NCBI RefSeq assembly: GCF_040801785.1
Contig: NZ_CP161805.1
Coordinates: 1-64,000, forward strand
Direction of reading: 5' to 3'
Origin: Sulfitobacter sp. LCG007
GTDB taxonomy: Bacteria > Pseudomonadota > Alphaproteobacteria > Rhodobacterales > Rhodobacteraceae
DNA length: 64,000 bases
The notes beneath the pieces were generated by a model. It had not been told where the DNA came from. It saw nothing but the letters and a program-made list of their open reading frames with translations, and made no database searches. Made by a program: the position numbers and the translations under genes. Within the stretch, counting starts at the first letter, position 1; each line of letters begins with the position of its first letter. Below are positions 11,154-20,571 of the stretch, piece after piece.

Positions 11154-12788
11154 ATGCCCGATACAGTTCCCACGCTTGCCGTATTCCGAAACCAGACGTT
11201 TCGAATGCTCTGGATCGCCACGCTGGCGTCAAACTTCGGCGGGCTGGTGCAATCGGTCGGCGCCGCCTGGATGATGACGACGCTGACATCTTCCGAAAGC
11301 ATGGTGGCGCTGGTTCAGGCTTCGGTCACGCTGCCCATCATGGTGCTGTCGCTGACCGCGGGGGTCTTCGCCGACAATTTCGACCGGCGGAAGATCATGC
11401 TCTGGGCTCAGGCTTTCATGTGCCTGGTGTCGGTGGGGCTTGCCTTTCTGGCCTATGAGGAACTGCTGACGCCCTGGGTGTTGCTGAGCTTCACCTTTCT
11501 GATCGGTTGCGGAACCGCGCTCAACAATCCGTCCTGGCAGGCCTCGGTCGGGGATATCGTCACCCGTCAGGAATTGCCCGCGGCGGTTTCGGTCAACAGC
11601 ATGGGTTTCAACATCATGCGCAGCGTCGGTCCCGCGGCGGGGGGCACCATCGTCGCCATCGCGGGGGCCGCGGCGGCCTTCGCCGTCAACGCGCTGAGCT
11701 ACGTCTTCATCATCGCGGCGCTCTTCAACTGGAAACCCGCAGTGCCCGAGCGCCGCCTGCCGCGCGAACCGTTCGGCAGCGCCTTTGCCGCGGGCCTGCG
11801 CTACGTGGCGATGTCGCCCAACCTGATCCGGGTCATCCTGCGCGGCTTCAACTTCGGCATAGCTGCCGTGGCGGTGCAGGCGATGCTGCCGCTTGTGGTG
11901 CGGGAACATCTCCAGGGCGGCGCCATGACCTACGGCGTGTTGCTGGGCTGCTTCGGCGTGGGCGCTGTCGTCGCCGCCCTCTGCAACGGCTGGCTGCGCG
12001 CGCGACTTGCCAACGAGACGATCACGCGGTTGGGCTTTCTCGGCTTCGCGATCACCTGCGGGGTCCTGGCGTTGAGCGAGATCGCGGCGATCAACGCGCT
12101 CAGCCTGCTTCTCGCCGGTTTCTGCTGGGTCATCTGCCTGTCGCTCTTCAATGTCACCGTGCAGCTTTCGACCCCGCGCTGGGTCGTGGGGCGGGTCATC
12201 GCGCTGTACCAGACGGGGGTCTTCGGCGGCATGGCGGCGGGAAGCTGGCTCTGGGGCGCAGTCGCGGAGAGCGCGGGCCTGCAATATGCACTGTTCGGCG
12301 CGGGGGCCACCATGCTTCTGGGGATCCTCGCCGGGCGATACGCGCCGCTGCCCGACTCTTCCGACCTCAATCTCGATCCGCTGAACCGTTTCCGCGAACC
12401 CGCCCTCGAGCTCGATATCAACCAGCGCAGCGGTCCCATCATGATCATGGTGGATTACGAGATCGCGCAGAAGGACGTGCCGCGCTTCCTCGAGTTGATG
12501 GGCGAGCGGCGCAGGATCCGGATCCGGGACGGCGCACAGAACTGGGCCGTGCTGCGCGACCTGGAGAACCCCGACCTCTGGACCGAATCCTACCACGTGC
12601 CCACATGGGTCGAATATGTCCGCCACCATGAACGGCGCACACAGGCCGACGCCGAAACCTCGGACGCGCTGCGCGCGTTGCACAAGGGCGACGGGCCGAT
12701 ACGGGTTCACCGCATGATCGAACGGCCCACCGTGTCGCTGCGCGACGACATCCCGCGCCGTCCGCCCAAGGCCGCAGAGGGCGCATAG
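11154..12788 (+). CDS. MFS transporter, enterobactin-exporter (MFS_3) type
   Basis: A 544-residue major facilitator. About 12 hydrophobic segments cover residues 1-400, beginning FRNQTFRMLWIATLASNFGGLVQSV, with the loop-2/3 signature ADNFDRRKIML. A cytosolic C-terminal extension of about 140 residues (NQRSGPIMIMVDYEIAQKD onward) resembles the monooxygenase-like tail found on this MFS subfamily. It is divergent from the PKS pair. Substrate unknown; drug or siderophore efflux are the known roles of the family. Confidence 0.88.
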   Translation: MPDTVPTLAVFRNQTFRMLWIATLASNFGGLVQSVGAAWMMTTLTSSESMVALVQASVTLPIMVLSLTAGVFADNFDRRKIMLWAQAFMCLVSVGLAFLAYEELLTPWVLLSFTFLIGCGTALNNPSWQASVGDIVTRQELPAAVSVNSMGFNIMRSVGPAAGGTIVAIAGAAAAFAVNALSYVFIIAALFNWKPAVPERRLPREPFGSAFAAGLRYVAMSPNLIRVILRGFNFGIAAVAVQAMLPLVVREHLQGGAMTYGVLLGCFGVGAVVAALCNGWLRARLANETITRLGFLGFAITCGVLALSEIAAINALSLLLAGFCWVICLSLFNVTVQLSTPRWVVGRVIALYQTGVFGGMAAGSWLWGAVAESAGLQYALFGAGATMLLGILAGRYAPLPDSSDLNLDPLNRFREPALELDINQRSGPIMIMVDYEIAQKDVPRFLELMGERRRIRIRDGAQNWAVLRDLENPDLWTESYHVPTWVEYVRHHERRTQADAETSDALRALHKGDGPIRVHRMIERPTVSLRDDIPRRPPKAAEGA

Positions 12789-12909
12789 CGGCCCGCGAGG
12801 CCCGAAGATTGCACATTGACCGGGTTTCGGAGACAGTCCCCCGAATCCAACGCATCCGCGCAGTTGGCGACGGGTGGCTGAAAGAACCGATATGACAGGA
12901 GAAATCGAT

Positions 12910-14433
12910 ATGCTCGACGACAGTTTCAAACCCCACGGGAAGCATCTGGTCGCAGGCGAATGGATCGGGGGCGAGACGACATTCCATTCCGAGCCCGCGA
13001 GTGGTGAAGCCTTCGAATTCGCCGTCGGCACGTCCGAACTGGTCGATCGCGCCTGCAAGGCCGCCGAGGAAGCCTTCTGGACATACGGCTATTCCAGCCG
13101 GGAGGAGCGTGCGGCGTTCCTCGACACCATCGCGGACGAGATCGAAGCACGCGGCGACGCCATCACTTCGATCGGAACCTCCGAGACGGGCCTGCCCGAG
13201 GGCCGGCTGGTGGGCGAGCGTGGCAGGACGACGGGGCAGCTGCGCCTTTTCGCGGAACACATCCGCAAGGGCGAGTACCTCGACCGCCGCCATGACGCGG
13301 CACTTCCCGAGCGCGAGCCGCTCCCGCGCCCGGACCTGCGGATGATCCAGCGCCCGATCGGCCCGGTGGCGGTCTTCGGGGCGTCGAACTTTCCGCTCGC
13401 CTTCTCCACCGCGGGGGGCGACACCGCGGCGGCGCTCGCGGCGGGCTGCCCGGTCGTGGTCAAGGGCCACTCGGCCCACCCCGGCACCGGAGAGATCGTG
13501 GCAGAGGCGATCCATGCGGCGATAGCAAAATGCAACATGCCCGCCGGGGTGTTTTCACTGATCCAGGGCGGAAAGCGCGATGTGGGCCAGTCGCTTGTGC
13601 AGCACCCGCTGATCAAGGCCGTGGGCTTCACCGGGTCGCTGGGCGGAGGGCGCGCGCTTTTCGATCTCTGCGCGCAGCGCGATGAACCGATCCCCTTCTT
13701 CGGCGAACTCGGGTCGGTCAATCCGATGTTCCTCCTGCCCGAGGCCGTCTCGGCGCGAGGCGCGAAGATCGGCGAGGGGTGGGCCGGTTCGCTCGTCATG
13801 GGAGCGGGACAGTTCTGCACCAATCCGGGTATCGCCGTGGTCGAGACCGGCGCGGCGGGCGACGCCTTCGTCGCCGCGGCCCGCGAGGCGCTTTCGAAGG
13901 TCGATGCGCAGGTCATGCTCACCGATGGCATCGCGGCGGCCTACAGGGACGGCAAGACACGCTTCGACGGACGCAATGCGGTGAAGCCGGTGCTGACGAA
14001 CCAGGACGAGGGCCGGAAGGCCTCGCCCAATCTCTACGAGACCAGCGCCGATTCCTACCTGCAGGATCATGCGCTGGGTGAGGAGGTCTTCGGACCGCTG
14101 GGTCTTGTTGTGCGGGTGTCGGGCATCGAGGAGATGCAGACCCTCGCGCGGGGCTTCGAGGGCCAGCTCACCGCGACAATCCACATGGACGAGGGTGACG
14201 CCGACCACGCGCGGGCCCTGCTGCCGATCCTCGAACGCAAGGCCGGCCGCCTGCTGGTCAACGGTTTCCCTACCGGCGTGGAAGTCGCGGATGCCATGGT
14301 GCACGGCGGGCCCTATCCGGCTTCGACGAACTTCGGCGCAACCAGCGTCGGGACGCTGTCGATCCGGCGTTTCCTGCGGCCGGTATGCTATCAGAACGTT
14401 CCCGAAGGCATCCTGCCCGACGATCTTCGCTGA
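12910..14433 (+). CDS. Alpha-ketoglutaric semialdehyde dehydrogenase (NADP-type aldehyde dehydrogenase)
   Basis: Aldehyde dehydrogenase superfamily enzyme, 507 residues. The catalytic Glu lies in FFGELGSVNP and the catalytic Cys in GAGQFCTNPG. Similarity is to the subgroup oxidising 2,5-dioxopentanoate to 2-oxoglutarate, the last step of the non-phosphorylative arabinose/xylose route; the other steps are encoded at 20572-25220, which supports this role. ATG 12910 is chosen because AGGAG (12897-12901) stands at good distance; a longer frame from GTG 12874 has no such site. Succinate-semialdehyde or vanillin-type activity remains possible. Confidence 0.85.
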   Translation: MLDDSFKPHGKHLVAGEWIGGETTFHSEPASGEAFEFAVGTSELVDRACKAAEEAFWTYGYSSREERAAFLDTIADEIEARGDAITSIGTSETGLPEGRLVGERGRTTGQLRLFAEHIRKGEYLDRRHDAALPEREPLPRPDLRMIQRPIGPVAVFGASNFPLAFSTAGGDTAAALAAGCPVVVKGHSAHPGTGEIVAEAIHAAIAKCNMPAGVFSLIQGGKRDVGQSLVQHPLIKAVGFTGSLGGGRALFDLCAQRDEPIPFFGELGSVNPMFLLPEAVSARGAKIGEGWAGSLVMGAGQFCTNPGIAVVETGAAGDAFVAAAREALSKVDAQVMLTDGIAAAYRDGKTRFDGRNAVKPVLTNQDEGRKASPNLYETSADSYLQDHALGEEVFGPLGLVVRVSGIEEMQTLARGFEGQLTATIHMDEGDADHARALLPILERKAGRLLVNGFPTGVEVADAMVHGGPYPASTNFGATSVGTLSIRRFLRPVCYQNVPEGILPDDLR

Positions 14434-14446
14434 AGCTGATGGGCGT

Positions 14447-14468
14447 CGGCCGGGTCAGGACCCGGCCG
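14447..14468. terminator. Hairpin between convergent genes
   Basis: Perfect 10-bp inverted repeat CGGCCGGGTC/GACCCGGCCG separated by AG. It lies between the stop of the aldehyde dehydrogenase and the end of the convergent 2-hydroxyacid dehydrogenase, overlapping the latter's last codons. Probably a bidirectional, T-tract-poor terminator. Confidence 0.5.
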
Positions 14469-15447
14469 GCACCGCAAAACGGTTCCGGTACCGCGCCACG
14501 GCCTCGGGGTTGAGAAGATTGGCCGGAAGATCGCCTTCCAGGACCTGACGGACCTCTCGGGCAATCGCCTCGGCGACCCGGTCCAGGCTTTCCTCGGTTC
14601 TCCCGGCCACACGCGGCGTCAGGATGAGGTTGGGGAGGCCAAAGAAGGCATGTGTCCTGGGCAGCGGTTCGCGGTGATGCACATCGAGCGCGGCCCCGCC
14701 AAGCCGTCCCTCACGCAGGGCCTTCACCAGCGCATGCTCGACCACCATGGGACCTTTCGAGACATTCACGAGGATCGCACCCCGCTTCATCTTCGCGATG
14801 CGGCCGGCATGTATCAGGCCGTGCAGGTGCGGTTTGGGTGAACAGCATATCACGACGACATCTGACTGGCTGAGCAGCGCGTCGAGCGAGAGGGCGGCGA
14901 TACCGTCGACCTCGGGCCCGGGGCGCTGCGTGTCATAGACCACCGACATGCCGAAGCCATGGCGCGCGATCCGGGCGACGGCCTTTCCGATATCGCCCAT
15001 GCCGACGATCCCGACGGTCTTTCCCGAAAGCTCGCGGCCCTGATCGGCGTGGGCCCGTCCCTCGTCCCATCCCAGCAGACGAAGGTCCTGTTCGACGCGC
15101 GGGTACTGGCGAAGAAGGGCGAGCGCCGACCAGATCACGTGCTCTGCGACGCTTTCGGCGTTTTCCGCCGGCACGCAGGAGACAAGAACGCCCGCGGACG
15201 TCGCGAGATCGAGCGGAATCTTCGTGGCCCCGGCACCAAGCGGGAAGATCGCGCGCAGCGCGGGCTCGTTGGTGACGACGTCGGCGGGAACCGGCGCCAG
15301 ACCCAGGATGATCCCGGCGCCGTGGCTTTCGCTGACGATCGCTCCCCGTCTCGGAGCGCTGGCGATGCGCAGGCGGCCAAGCCCCTCGAGGGCTTCGCGC
15401 AGGGGCGCGGGCAGGGGATGGGTGGAGAAGATCAGGGTGCTTGTCAT
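14455..15447 (-). CDS. D-2-hydroxyacid dehydrogenase family protein with altered active site
   Basis: A 330-residue NAD(P)-dependent dehydrogenase of the D-isomer-specific 2-hydroxyacid family. It has a catalytic domain (about 1-100 and 285-330) around a Rossmann domain with VGIVGMGDIGKAVA. In the family the catalytic triad is Arg (in N-x-x-R-G), Glu (before the E-P pair) and His (in T-P-H). Here the positions read NVSKG, DVHHREP and LTPRVAG: Lys replaces Arg and Arg replaces His, while the acidic residue is kept. The enzyme may therefore have another activity or none. It lies downstream of the LysR gene on the same strand. Confidence 0.85.
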   Translation of the reverse strand: MTSTLIFSTHPLPAPLREALEGLGRLRIASAPRRGAIVSESHGAGIILGLAPVPADVVTNEPALRAIFPLGAGATKIPLDLATSAGVLVSCVPAENAESVAEHVIWSALALLRQYPRVEQDLRLLGWDEGRAHADQGRELSGKTVGIVGMGDIGKAVARIARHGFGMSVVYDTQRPGPEVDGIAALSLDALLSQSDVVVICCSPKPHLHGLIHAGRIAKMKRGAILVNVSKGPMVVEHALVKALREGRLGGAALDVHHREPLPRTHAFFGLPNLILTPRVAGRTEESLDRVAEAIAREVRQVLEGDLPANLLNPEAVARYRNRFAVPAGS

Positions 15448-15584
15448 GTCAGCGACTCATGGTGGAAATCGGGGCGCGCAAGGCGCAGGTCTGAACCATG
15501 ACGGCCGGAAGTTTCCCGTTCTGCCTCTACCGTTGCAGTTACACCGGTTCCTGTCCAGACCGGCGCGGCTGCCCCGGCGACTGT

Positions 15585-16490
15585 TCAGAACCTTGCGACA
15601 ACGTCATGGAACACGAGCCGCGCCGCCTCGGAGAAGGCATGGTCGCGGTGATGGATGATGAAATAGGGCGTCACGGTGATCGGCTGCTCCAGATCAAGCA
15701 CGTCGAGCGCCGCATCGAGCGAGGAGCGGGTCAGCAGCTGCGCGACCTCGTGCGAAAGCGGCGCGATGGCGGTGGAATTCTCGATCAGGGCCAGCATGAC
15801 GAGCAGGGAGGAACTGCTGGTGATGATGGCCGGTATCGCGATTCCGGCGGTGTGGAAGGCGGACTCGACCGCCGTTCGGATGGGATTGCCGCGCTGCTGA
15901 ATGATCCACTCGAACCCGGTCATGTCGCGCAGGTTCAGACGCCTTTGGCGCAGCAGGGGATGGCCCGAATGCACCATCAGCGACACGATCTCGCTGCGCG
16001 CGGGCAGCAGACGCAGATTCCGCGTTTCGTATTCGGGCGGCGGCCGGGCGATGATGAAATCGAAGCGGCCCTCGTCGAGACCCCGGAACAGCTCGGCAGA
16101 GGTCCCGACCTCGATGGTCGGCTCGATGTCGGGTGCGAGCGCACGCACCTGTCTCAGGGCCGGAACGAGAATGCCCGCTGTCGGGCCGGTGACCGATCCG
16201 ATGCGCACAGCGCCGACGCGGCCCTCCCGGATATTGTCGACTTCGGTTCCCAACGCGTCGAGCTCGGCCAGGATCGCACGGGCACGCCGGATGAAGACCG
16301 TGCCGATGGCGGTCTCTTGCATGCCCTTCGGTTGACGCTGGAACATCGGGCCACCTGCCATCGTCTCGAGTTCTGACAGCAGGCGGGATGCGGCGGGCTG
16401 CGAGATGCCGAGGGCGTCGGCGGCCGCCTGCAGTTTTCCGGTTTCCGAGATGCGGATCAGCAGGCGCATCTGGTTATGTTTCAGGATCAT
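15585..16490 (-). CDS. LysR-family regulator, GbpR-like
   Basis: A 301-residue LysR-type transcription factor. The N-terminal winged helix-turn-helix (AAADALGISQPAASRLLSELE) is followed by a periplasmic-binding-fold effector domain. It is divergent from the chvE-like gene. In Agrobacterium, the LysR regulator GbpR next to chvE controls that sugar-binding protein in response to arabinose, galactose or fucose; the same arrangement here suggests the same job. Start at ATG 16490 (MILKHNQMRLLIRI) fits the family; the frame extends further but without homology. Confidence 0.85.
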   Translation of the reverse strand: MILKHNQMRLLIRISETGKLQAAADALGISQPAASRLLSELETMAGGPMFQRQPKGMQETAIGTVFIRRARAILAELDALGTEVDNIREGRVGAVRIGSVTGPTAGILVPALRQVRALAPDIEPTIEVGTSAELFRGLDEGRFDFIIARPPPEYETRNLRLLPARSEIVSLMVHSGHPLLRQRRLNLRDMTGFEWIIQQRGNPIRTAVESAFHTAGIAIPAIITSSSSLLVMLALIENSTAIAPLSHEVAQLLTRSSLDAALDVLDLEQPITVTPYFIIHHRDHAFSEAARLVFHDVVARF

Positions 16491-16651
16491 CGCATGCAAC
16501 GCCAAGACATACCGAAACTGATATGCGGTTTTCTGATAATGGCATTTTACAGTTATGTGAAGGCGGTATAGCCCAAGGGCCGGATCACGGCATCCGCACA
16601 GCAAAAATGGAACCCGCGGGAAAGTGAGGTTCCGGTTCTCGGGAGGAACCA

Positions 16652-17704
16652 ATGAAAATCAGACAACTTCTGGCCACAGCTGCGGCCGCAATCCTCGTGT
16701 CTTCGGCGGCCATCGCCCAAGGCACCGTCGGCATCGCGATGCCCACCAAGTCTTCGGCGCGCTGGATCTCGGACGGCGAGTCGATGGTCGAACAGTTCCA
16801 GGCAGCGGGTTTCGAAACCGATCTGCAATATGCCGAGGACGACATTCCGAACCAGCTCAACCAGATCGAGAACATGATCACCAAGGGCGTCGATGTGCTG
16901 GTCATCGCGGCCATCGACGGGACGACGCTGTCCAACGCTCTGGAAAACGCTTCGGCTGCCGGGATCAAGGTCATCGCATACGACCGGCTGATCCGCGACA
17001 GCGAAAACGTCGACTACTATGCGACCTTCGACAACTTCAAGGTCGGCGTTCAGCAGGCGACGAGCCTCGTCAACGGGCTCAAGGAGCGTTTCGGCGACGG
17101 CCCCTACAATGTGGAGCTCTTCGGCGGTTCGCCCGACGACAACAACGCCTACTTCTTCTATAACGGCGCGATGTCCGTCCTTCAGCCGCTGATCGACGAC
17201 GGCACCATCAACATCGTCTCCGGCCAGATGGGCATGGATACCGTCGGCACCCTGCGTTGGGACGGCGCGGTCGCGCAGTCGCGCATGGAGAACCTCCTGT
17301 CGGCCAATTACACCAACGAGCAGGTGCATGGCGTGCTGTCGCCCTATGACGGGCTTTCCATCGGCATCCTGTCGGCGCTGAAGGGCGTGGGCTACGGCTC
17401 GGGCGATCTGAAGATGCCGATCGTGACCGGTCAGGACGCCGAGGTGCCCTCGGTCAAGTCGATCCTCGCGGGCGAGCAGTACTCGACCGTCTTCAAGGAC
17501 ACGCGGGAACTCGCGCGCGTCACGGTGGGCATGGTGCAATCGGTGCTCGGCGGCGGCGAACCCGAGATCAACGACACCGAGACCTACGACAACGGTGTGA
17601 AGGTCGTGCCCTCCTACCTGCTCGAGCCGGTATCGGTCGATGCCTCGAACTGGGAAGAGATCCTGATCGGGTCCGGATACTACACCATGGACCAGATCCA
17701 GTAA
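16652..17704 (+). CDS. chvE: ChvE-like periplasmic sugar-binding protein
   Basis: Substrate-binding protein of a CUT2-type sugar ABC transporter, 350 residues. A Sec signal peptide ([23 protein letters not shown]) precedes a periplasmic-binding fold starting [15 protein letters not shown], closely matching the ChvE/MmsE group that binds arabinose, galactose, xylose and glucose. A GGGAGG ribosome-binding site precedes the ATG. It is followed by its ATPase and permease. Probable inducer-dependent control by the divergent LysR gene; an imperfect dyad (GAAAC at 16514, GTTTTC at 16528) lies in the shared upstream region. Confidence 0.92.
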   Translation: MKIRQLLATAAAAILVSSAAIAQGTVGIAMPTKSSARWISDGESMVEQFQAAGFETDLQYAEDDIPNQLNQIENMITKGVDVLVIAAIDGTTLSNALENASAAGIKVIAYDRLIRDSENVDYYATFDNFKVGVQQATSLVNGLKERFGDGPYNVELFGGSPDDNNAYFFYNGAMSVLQPLIDDGTINIVSGQMGMDTVGTLRWDGAVAQSRMENLLSANYTNEQVHGVLSPYDGLSIGILSALKGVGYGSGDLKMPIVTGQDAEVPSVKSILAGEQYSTVFKDTRELARVTVGMVQSVLGGGEPEINDTETYDNGVKVVPSYLLEPVSVDASNWEEILIGSGYYTMDQIQ

Positions 17705-17728
17705 GTCGACACATTGCTGAAATCCCGG

Positions 17729-17749
17729 CGGCCCGCCATGCGCGGGCCG
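17729..17749 (+). terminator. Intra-operon hairpin after the binding-protein gene
   Basis: 8-bp stem CGGCCCGC/GCGGGCCG with a CATGC loop, between the chvE-like gene and its ATPase gene. No T tract. Hairpins at this place are known to stabilise the binding-protein message over the rest of the operon, or to terminate partially. Confidence 0.45.
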
Positions 17750-17772
17750 TCGCGGTCAGGGAGATAATCGCC

Positions 17773-19293
17773 ATGGCGGCGCTCTTGGAGATGCGGTCGA
17801 TCAGCAAGGAATTTCCGGGCGTCAAGGCGCTCGACGAAGTCACGCTGGCGGTCGAGGAAGGTGAAATCCACGCGGTCGTGGGCGAGAACGGCGCGGGCAA
17901 ATCGACCCTGATGAAGGTCCTTTCCGGGATCTATCCGTTCGGCAGCTATGACGGCGACATATACTATGCCGGTGCCGAGGCGAGGTTCCGCGACATCGCC
18001 GACAGCGAACGCGAAGGCATCATCATCATTCACCAGGAGCTGGCTCTTGTCCCGCTCCTGTCCATTGCCGAGAACCTCTTTCTGGGCAACGAGATCGCGC
18101 GCGGAGGGGTGATCGACTGGCACGAGACGAACCAGCGCACCGAGGGCCTGCTGCGCAAGGTGGGGCTCATGGAGAGCCCGACAGCGAAGGTGGACTCGCT
18201 TGGCGTCGGCAAGCAGCAGCTGGTGGAGATCGCCAAGGCGCTGTCCAAGGAAGTGCGCCTGCTGATCCTCGACGAGCCGACCGCGGCCCTGTCGGAGGCG
18301 GACAGCCAGAAGCTTCTCGACCTGATGCTCGAACTCAAGACCCAGGGCGTCACGCAGATCATCATCAGCCACAAGCTGAACGAAGTGCGCCGCGTGGCCG
18401 ACACCGTCACCGTGATCCGCGACGGCTCGACGATTTCGAGGCTCGACGCGCGCAAGGAACAGGTGACGGAGGATCGCATCGTGCGCGACATGGTCGGGCG
18501 CGACATGGCGCACCGCTACCCCGAGCGCAAACGCGTGGCGGGCAAGCCGCTGATGCGGGTCCGCGACTGGAACGTCTGGCATCCCGAACACGCCGAACGT
18601 CAGGTGATCAGGAACGTGAACTTCACCGTCCACGCGGGCGAGGTCGTCGGTATTGCCGGTCTGATGGGCGCAGGGCGCACCGAGCTGGCGATGAGCCTTT
18701 TCGGCAAGGCCTACGGACGCAACATTTCAGGCGAGGTCGAGATAAACGGCAAGCCGGCGGATGTCTCGACCATCGACCGCGCGATCGCTTCCGGGCTCGC
18801 CTATGTCACCGAGGACCGCAAGAGCCTCGGTCTGGTGATCGACGAGACCATCCAGCGCAACATCACTCTGGCGAACCTTCCCGGCGTCTCGTCGGGCGGC
18901 GTGCTGAACGAGGCCGAGGAGACACGGGTCGCCGAGCGCTATCGTGCCGCGATGAACATCCGCACCCCCAGCGTCTTCCAGAAGGTCGTGAACCTTTCGG
19001 GCGGCAACCAGCAGAAGGTCGTGCTGTCCAAATGGCTGTTTTCGGAGCCCGAGGTGCTGATCCTCGACGAGCCGACCCGCGGCATTGACGTGGGTGCGAA
19101 ATTCGAAATCTACGGAATCATCAACCAGCTCAGCGCGGACGGGAAGGGCGTGGTGATGATCTCGTCCGAACTGCCCGAACTGCTGGGAATGTGCGACCGC
19201 ATCCACGTGATGAACGAAGGCCGCTTCGTCGGGGAACTCGCCGCCGCCGATGCCAGCCAGGAACGCATCATGTCGATGATCGTGACGGAGTGA
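17773..19293 (+). CDS. gguA: Sugar ABC transporter ATP-binding protein (MmsA/GguA type)
   Basis: A 506-residue tandem ATPase of the CUT2 family. The first domain has Walker [10 protein letters not shown], a signature region around [16 protein letters not shown] and Walker [12 protein letters not shown]. The second domain has the usual degenerate A loop (GLMGAGRTE) and LSGGNQQKV plus [10 protein letters not shown]. It powers import of the sugar bound by the ChvE-like protein. It sits 68 bases after that gene and 7 bases before the permease. Confidence 0.93.
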   Translation: MAALLEMRSISKEFPGVKALDEVTLAVEEGEIHAVVGENGAGKSTLMKVLSGIYPFGSYDGDIYYAGAEARFRDIADSEREGIIIIHQELALVPLLSIAENLFLGNEIARGGVIDWHETNQRTEGLLRKVGLMESPTAKVDSLGVGKQQLVEIAKALSKEVRLLILDEPTAALSEADSQKLLDLMLELKTQGVTQIIISHKLNEVRRVADTVTVIRDGSTISRLDARKEQVTEDRIVRDMVGRDMAHRYPERKRVAGKPLMRVRDWNVWHPEHAERQVIRNVNFTVHAGEVVGIAGLMGAGRTELAMSLFGKAYGRNISGEVEINGKPADVSTIDRAIASGLAYVTEDRKSLGLVIDETIQRNITLANLPGVSSGGVLNEAEETRVAERYRAAMNIRTPSVFQKVVNLSGGNQQKVVLSKWLFSEPEVLILDEPTRGIDVGAKFEIYGIINQLSADGKGVVMISSELPELLGMCDRIHVMNEGRFVGELAAADASQERIMSMIVTE

Positions 19294-19300
19294 AAAGGCC

Positions 19301-20542
19301 ATGAGCATGGAACAGACAGCCACACCGCAGCGCGGCGCGCGCACGCAGAGCCTCGGCTCGTATCTCAGGAGCAACCTGAGGGAATACGGCCTCCTGTTCG
19401 CGTTGATCGCGATCATGGTCTTTTTCCAGATCGTGACCGACGGAACGCTTCTGCGGCCGGTGAACATTACCAACCTGCTGCTGCAGAACAGCTACATCAT
19501 CATCATGGCGCTCGGGATGCTGATCGTGATCGTGTCCGGGAACATCGACCTGTCGGTGGGCTCGGTCATGGGGTTCATCGGCGCGCTCGCAGCGGTCATG
19601 ATCGTGAACTGGGGGATGGGAACGCTTGTCACCATGCTGGCCTGCCTGGTGGTGGGCGGGGCCATCGGGGCGGCGCAGGGCTATTTCGTGGCCTACTGGC
19701 GGATACCGTCCTTCATCGTGACCCTGGCGGGGATGCTGGTGTTCCGCGGCTGTTCGCTCTGGCTGCTCGAAGGGCAGTCCGTCGGTCCGTTCCCCCGCGA
19801 ATTCCAGATGATCGCCAATGGCTTCGTACCGGATTTCTTTCCGTCGGGCCTGGGCGACAGCCTTGCCGCGCTCTTCGGGGCCCGGCAGGTGAACGTGCTG
19901 GCGCTGCTTACGGGCGTCGTCGCGGCGGGGGTCATCGTCTGGATGGGCATGCGCCAGCGCGCGCGCAACCGCGCCTACGGGATCGAGGACGAACCCCGCG
20001 CCTTCTTCGTCGGGCGCAACGCGATCGTGGCCATCGCCCTGGTCTTCATCTGCTACAAGCTCGCCACGTTCCGGGGTCTGCCGAACGTGCTGATCACCAT
20101 GGGCGTGCTGACCATCATCTACGCCTTCGTCACCGAGAACACGACATTGGGCCGCAGGGTCTATGCCCTCGGCGGCAACGAGAAGGCGGCGAAGCTGTCG
20201 GGCATCCGGACCGAGCGGCTGACCTTCCTCGCCTTCACCAACATGGGCGTGCTGGCGGCCGCAGCGGGGCTCGTATTTGCCGCGCGTCTGAACACCGCGA
20301 CGCCGAAGGCCGGTTTCGCGCTCGAACTCGACGTGATCGCCGCTGTCTTCATCGGCGGAGCCTCCATGTCCGGCGGCGTGGGCAAGATCGTGGGCGCCGT
20401 GGTCGGTGCCTTCCTGATGGGTGTGCTCAACAACGGCATGTCGATCATGGGCATCGGCATCGACTACCAGCAGGTGATCAAGGGGCTGGTGCTGCTCGCC
20501 GCCGTCTTCTTCGACGTCTACAACAAGAGCAAGCAGAGCTGA
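19301..20542 (+). CDS. gguB: Sugar ABC transporter permease (MmsB/GguB type)
   Basis: Inner-membrane permease of the CUT2 family, 413 residues with about ten hydrophobic segments. It includes the conserved GNIDLSVGSVMGF and the cytoplasmic loop YALGGNEKAAKLSGI. The length, greater than RbsC, matches the XylH/GguB subgroup. It forms the channel of the ChvE-GguA-GguB uptake system and is followed closely by the arabonate dehydratase gene, so uptake and catabolism are probably one transcript. Confidence 0.93.
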   Translation: MSMEQTATPQRGARTQSLGSYLRSNLREYGLLFALIAIMVFFQIVTDGTLLRPVNITNLLLQNSYIIIMALGMLIVIVSGNIDLSVGSVMGFIGALAAVMIVNWGMGTLVTMLACLVVGGAIGAAQGYFVAYWRIPSFIVTLAGMLVFRGCSLWLLEGQSVGPFPREFQMIANGFVPDFFPSGLGDSLAALFGARQVNVLALLTGVVAAGVIVWMGMRQRARNRAYGIEDEPRAFFVGRNAIVAIALVFICYKLATFRGLPNVLITMGVLTIIYAFVTENTTLGRRVYALGGNEKAAKLSGIRTERLTFLAFTNMGVLAAAAGLVFAARLNTATPKAGFALELDVIAAVFIGGASMSGGVGKIVGAVVGAFLMGVLNNGMSIMGIGIDYQQVIKGLVLLAAVFFDVYNKSKQS

Positions 20543-20571
20543 GGCGCCAGCGCGCAAGAGGAGAGACTTCA

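Noticed and set aside
12826-12845. Stem-loop with ACAGTCCC loop between MFS and aldehyde dehydrogenase genes
   Set aside because: Resembles mini-insertion D only over about ten bases; arms are 5 bp. Too weak to list as a family member.
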